Positions 61,956-64,000 of a stretch of 64,000 nucleotides of DNA are shown here, one piece after another (position 1 is the stretch's first letter; the number at the start of each line of letters is the position of its first letter). The notes under the pieces are model-generated. The model saw only the letters and a list, made by a program, of their open reading frames with translations. It had not been told where the DNA came from and made no database searches. A program made the position numbers and the translations under genes. Location: assembly GCF_009720825.1 (NCBI RefSeq), contig NZ_WNKY01000033.1, positions 1 through 64,000 of the forward strand, written 5' to 3'. The DNA is from Duganella radicis. GTDB taxonomy: Bacteria; Pseudomonadota; Gammaproteobacteria; Burkholderiales; Burkholderiaceae_D.

Positions 61956-64000
61956 GCGGCGACGGGGGCGGCGGCGGCGCTGCGCACCATGGCTTCGAAC
62001 TGGGCCACCGGCATCGGCCGCGCGAACAGATAACCCTGCGCCTCATCGCACTGCTTGGCGCGCAGGAAGTCGCGCTGGGCTTCGGTTTCCACCCCTTCCG
62101 CGATCACCTCCAGCCCCAGCGAATGGGCCAGCGCGATGGTCGCGGCCACGATCACGGCGTCGTCCGGATCGCTCTCGATATCCTTGACGAAACCACGGTC
62201 GATCTTGATGCGGTCGAGCTCGAACAGCTTGAGGTAGCTCAGCGATGAGTAGCCGGTGCCGAAGTCGTCGATCGCCACCTTGATGCCGCGCGAACGCAGT
62301 TCCACCAGCAGCGCGCGGCTGCGCTCCGGGTCCTGCATGGCCGCCGATTCGGTGATCTCCAGCTCCAGCAGGGCCGGGTCGATGCCGTGGCTGTGCAGCA
62401 TGCGGTCCAGGTGCGGCAGCAGGCCCGGGCCGTGGCACTGGCGCGCCGACAGGTTGACCGCCAGCCGCAGGTGCGACAGCGCGGGCGCGCGCCACGAGTC
62501 CAGCAAACTGACGGCGCGTTGCAGCACCCAGTCGCCCAGCGGCAGGATCAGCCCGGACTCCTCGGCGATCGGAATGAAGCGGTCCGGCCCCACCATGCCC
62601 AGCTCCGGATGGTGCCAGCGCAGTAGCGCCTCGGCGCCGATGATGCGCTGGGTGGCCAGCTCGACCTGCGGTTGCAGGTAGAGTTCGAATTCGTTCTGCT
62701 CCAGCGCCTGCCACAAGCGGTTTTCCAGCATCAGGCGCTCGTGGGTGGCGGTGTTCATGTCTTCCGAGAAGAACTGGAAGTTGCCGCGGCCCTGGCTCTT
62801 GGCCGCGTACATGGCGGTGTCGGCGTGGCGCATCAGGGTGCCGGCGTCCTCGCCGTCGTCGGGGAACATGGCCACGCCCACGCTGGCGCCGCTGTGCACG
62901 GTCTTGCCTTGCAGGTGGTAGGGCGCGGTCAGGGCGTCGACGATGCGCACCGCGATGTTGGAGGCCTCGTCCGGCGTCACCGCGCCATCGGTCACCACGA
63001 TGAATTCGTCGCCGCCCAGGCGGGCGATGGTGTCGACTTCGCGCAGCAGTTCCTGCAAGCGCTGCGCCACCGCCACCAGCAGCAGGTCGCCGGTGGCGTG
63101 GCCGTGGGTGTCGTTGATTTTCTTGAAGTGGTCGAGGTCGATGAACAGCACGGCCGCGTGGCCGCCGCCGCGGCGCGTCTGCGCCAGCAATTGCTCCAGC
63201 CGCAGGTTGAGCGACAGGCGGTTCGCCAGCCCGGTCAGGGTGTCGTGGTGGGCCAGGCGGTGGATGCGTTCCTGCGCCAGGTGCTGCTCGGTCAGGTCGT
63301 GCAGGATGGCGACGAACAGGTGTTCGTCCGGCAGTTCCACTTCCGACACCGACATGGCCAGCGGGAATTCGCTGCCGTCGCTGCGCCAGCCGGGCAATTC
63401 GTATTCGTGGGTGACGCCGCAGGCGATCATGCGCAGCAGGCCGGCCGCGTCGAGCCCGGCCGCCTCGCCCACGCCCACCGGGATCAGTTTGTCCAGCGGC
63501 AGCGCGCTCATCTTTTCCGGCGCGTAGCCGAACAGGCGGCCGGCGGCGGCGTTGGCCGACATCAGCGTGCCGTTGCTGTCGATGGTGAGGATGGCGTCGG
63601 CCGCCTTGTTGAGGATCGCTTGCAGGCGCGCTTCGCGCTGGCGCAGGCGCGAGGTGGAATCCTTGACCTCGGCCTGGATGCGGGCGCGCTCGCCCGAGAT
63701 CAGCATCATCAGCGTGCCCAGCAGGCCGGTCAGCAGCAGGCCGCAGGTCAGCACGGTCCAGCTTTGCCAGCCGCGCTGCTGTTGCAGGTAGGCCGGGGTC
63801 GGCGCCAGCGTCAGCTCGTAGATGCGACCGCCGAAGTGCAGCTGGCGCTGGTAGTCGCCGTGGTGGGCCGGGCGGCCCAGCGTGTCCTGCACCACGCGGC
63901 GGCCGCTGTCGTCGTCGGTGTCTTCAAAGCGCAGCAGGAAGTAGGGGAATTCCGAGCGTTTCAGTGCCTGCTTGAGGTAGGCCTCGAACTGCATGGCGAT
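61952..64000 (-). CDS. Membrane GGDEF-EAL protein with PAS domain, 5' end beyond window
   Basis: The frame is open to base 64000, so the N-terminus is missing; the visible part has at least 680 residues. It begins with the end of a probable CHASE sensor domain (SEFPYFLLRFEDTDDDS... GGRIYELTLAPTPAYL), then a transmembrane helix (WTVLTCGLLLTGLLGTLMMLI), a PAS domain (ILNKAADAILTIDSNGTLMSANAAAGRLFGY), a GGDEF domain with intact RLGGDEF and an EAL domain with GAEALLRW, DDFGTGYSSL and GVETEAQ. Both catalytic signatures look intact, so it could make or break c-di-GMP. It is convergent with an HD-GYP regulator. Confidence 0.93.
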   Translation of the reverse strand: MAMQFEAYLKQALKRSEFPYFLLRFEDTDDDSGRRVVQDTLGRPAHHGDYQRQLHFGGRIYELTLAPTPAYLQQQRGWQSWTVLTCGLLLTGLLGTLMMLISGERARIQAEVKDSTSRLRQREARLQAILNKAADAILTIDSNGTLMSANAAAGRLFGYAPEKMSALPLDKLIPVGVGEAAGLDAAGLLRMIACGVTHEYELPGWRSDGSEFPLAMSVSEVELPDEHLFVAILHDLTEQHLAQERIHRLAHHDTLTGLANRLSLNLRLEQLLAQTRRGGGHAAVLFIDLDHFKKINDTHGHATGDLLLVAVAQRLQELLREVDTIARLGGDEFIVVTDGAVTPDEASNIAVRIVDALTAPYHLQGKTVHSGASVGVAMFPDDGEDAGTLMRHADTAMYAAKSQGRGNFQFFSEDMNTATHERLMLENRLWQALEQNEFELYLQPQVELATQRIIGAEALLRWHHPELGMVGPDRFIPIAEESGLILPLGDWVLQRAVSLLDSWRAPALSHLRLAVNLSARQCHGPGLLPHLDRMLHSHGIDPALLELEITESAAMQDPERSRALLVELRSRGIKVAIDDFGTGYSSLSYLKLFELDRIKIDRGFVKDIESDPDDAVIVAATIALAHSLGLEVIAEGVETEAQRDFLRAKQCDEAQGYLFARPMPVAQFEAMVRSAAAAPVAA

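Overview
The window is a GC-rich, tightly packed chromosomal segment of a betaproteobacterium, most likely Oxalobacteraceae (Massilia/Duganella/Janthinobacterium-like). The pointers are the gene neighbourhoods (envC-ctpA-thiF; dksA-cobW-hslVU; dapF-lpxL-lpxL-metK; ahcY-holin-metF with an SAH riboswitch; folM-folB-ttcA), a DksA with an incomplete zinc finger, an HslV with a short propeptide and a betaproteobacterial porin. Genus is inferred from gene content only. No rRNA, tRNA, CRISPR array or prophage was seen.

Layout. 1-4.8 kb: cell-division activator EnvC (5' cut by the window), CtpA protease, an E1-like adenylyltransferase and a secreted amidohydrolase. 4.9-15.9 kb: a 12-gene type II secretion operon in the order gspG-H-I-J-K-L-M-N-D-E-F-C, with mostly overlapping stops and starts; the prepilin peptidase gspO is not here. 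15.9-18.1 kb: a patatin-like phospholipase fused to its own outer-membrane barrel; a textbook intrinsic terminator lies inside its signal-peptide codons. 18.1-19.6 kb: a small operon (XRE-like regulator, 76-aa membrane protein, a probably frameshifted exported protein). 19.7-26.4 kb, minus strand: hslU, hslV, a duplicated STAS-like protein, dksA, a His-rich COG0523 GTPase, xerC and a DUF484 gene. 26.5-29.4 kb: a porin and a Sel1-repeat protein, which separate DUF484/xerC from dapF. 29.4-32.0 kb: dapF and two lipid A acyltransferases.

32.1-37.3 kb is a methyl-cycle block: metK (SAM synthesis), ahcY (SAH hydrolysis) under an SAH riboswitch, a four-helix membrane protein, metF and 5-formyl-THF cyclo-ligase. 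metK's leader repeats the nine bases spanning its start codon and carries a segment that can pair with either copy, which looks like a translational switch. Between metK and ahcY lies a small minus-strand unit with an apparently frameshifted two-helix membrane protein and a coupled 25-codon ORF. 37.4-46.2 kb: lytic transglycosylase, GST, CCA-adding enzyme, GNAT acetyltransferase, and an Lrp-type regulator divergent from a fused indolepyruvate ferredoxin oxidoreductase. 46.2-47.2 kb: a REP-associated transposase cassette bounded by perfect 23-bp inverted repeats, inserted between the ior gene and its likely terminator. 47.4-55.9 kb: TonB-dependent receptor, MFS transporter with divergent LysR regulator, exported S41 and M14 peptidases. 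55.7-58.0 kb: an amber-interrupted mini-gene, ttcA, folB and a PTR1/FolM-like reductase. 58.0-64 kb: MidA-like methyltransferase, membrane DnaJ-domain protein, an HD-GYP response regulator and a convergent GGDEF-EAL protein cut by the right edge.

The region is mostly conserved core genome. The accessory-looking parts are 18.1-19.6 kb, 33.4-33.95 kb, 46.2-47.2 kb and 55.7-55.9 kb. The strongest candidates for something undescribed are the metK leader, the terminator inside the phospholipase gene and the small interrupted genes.
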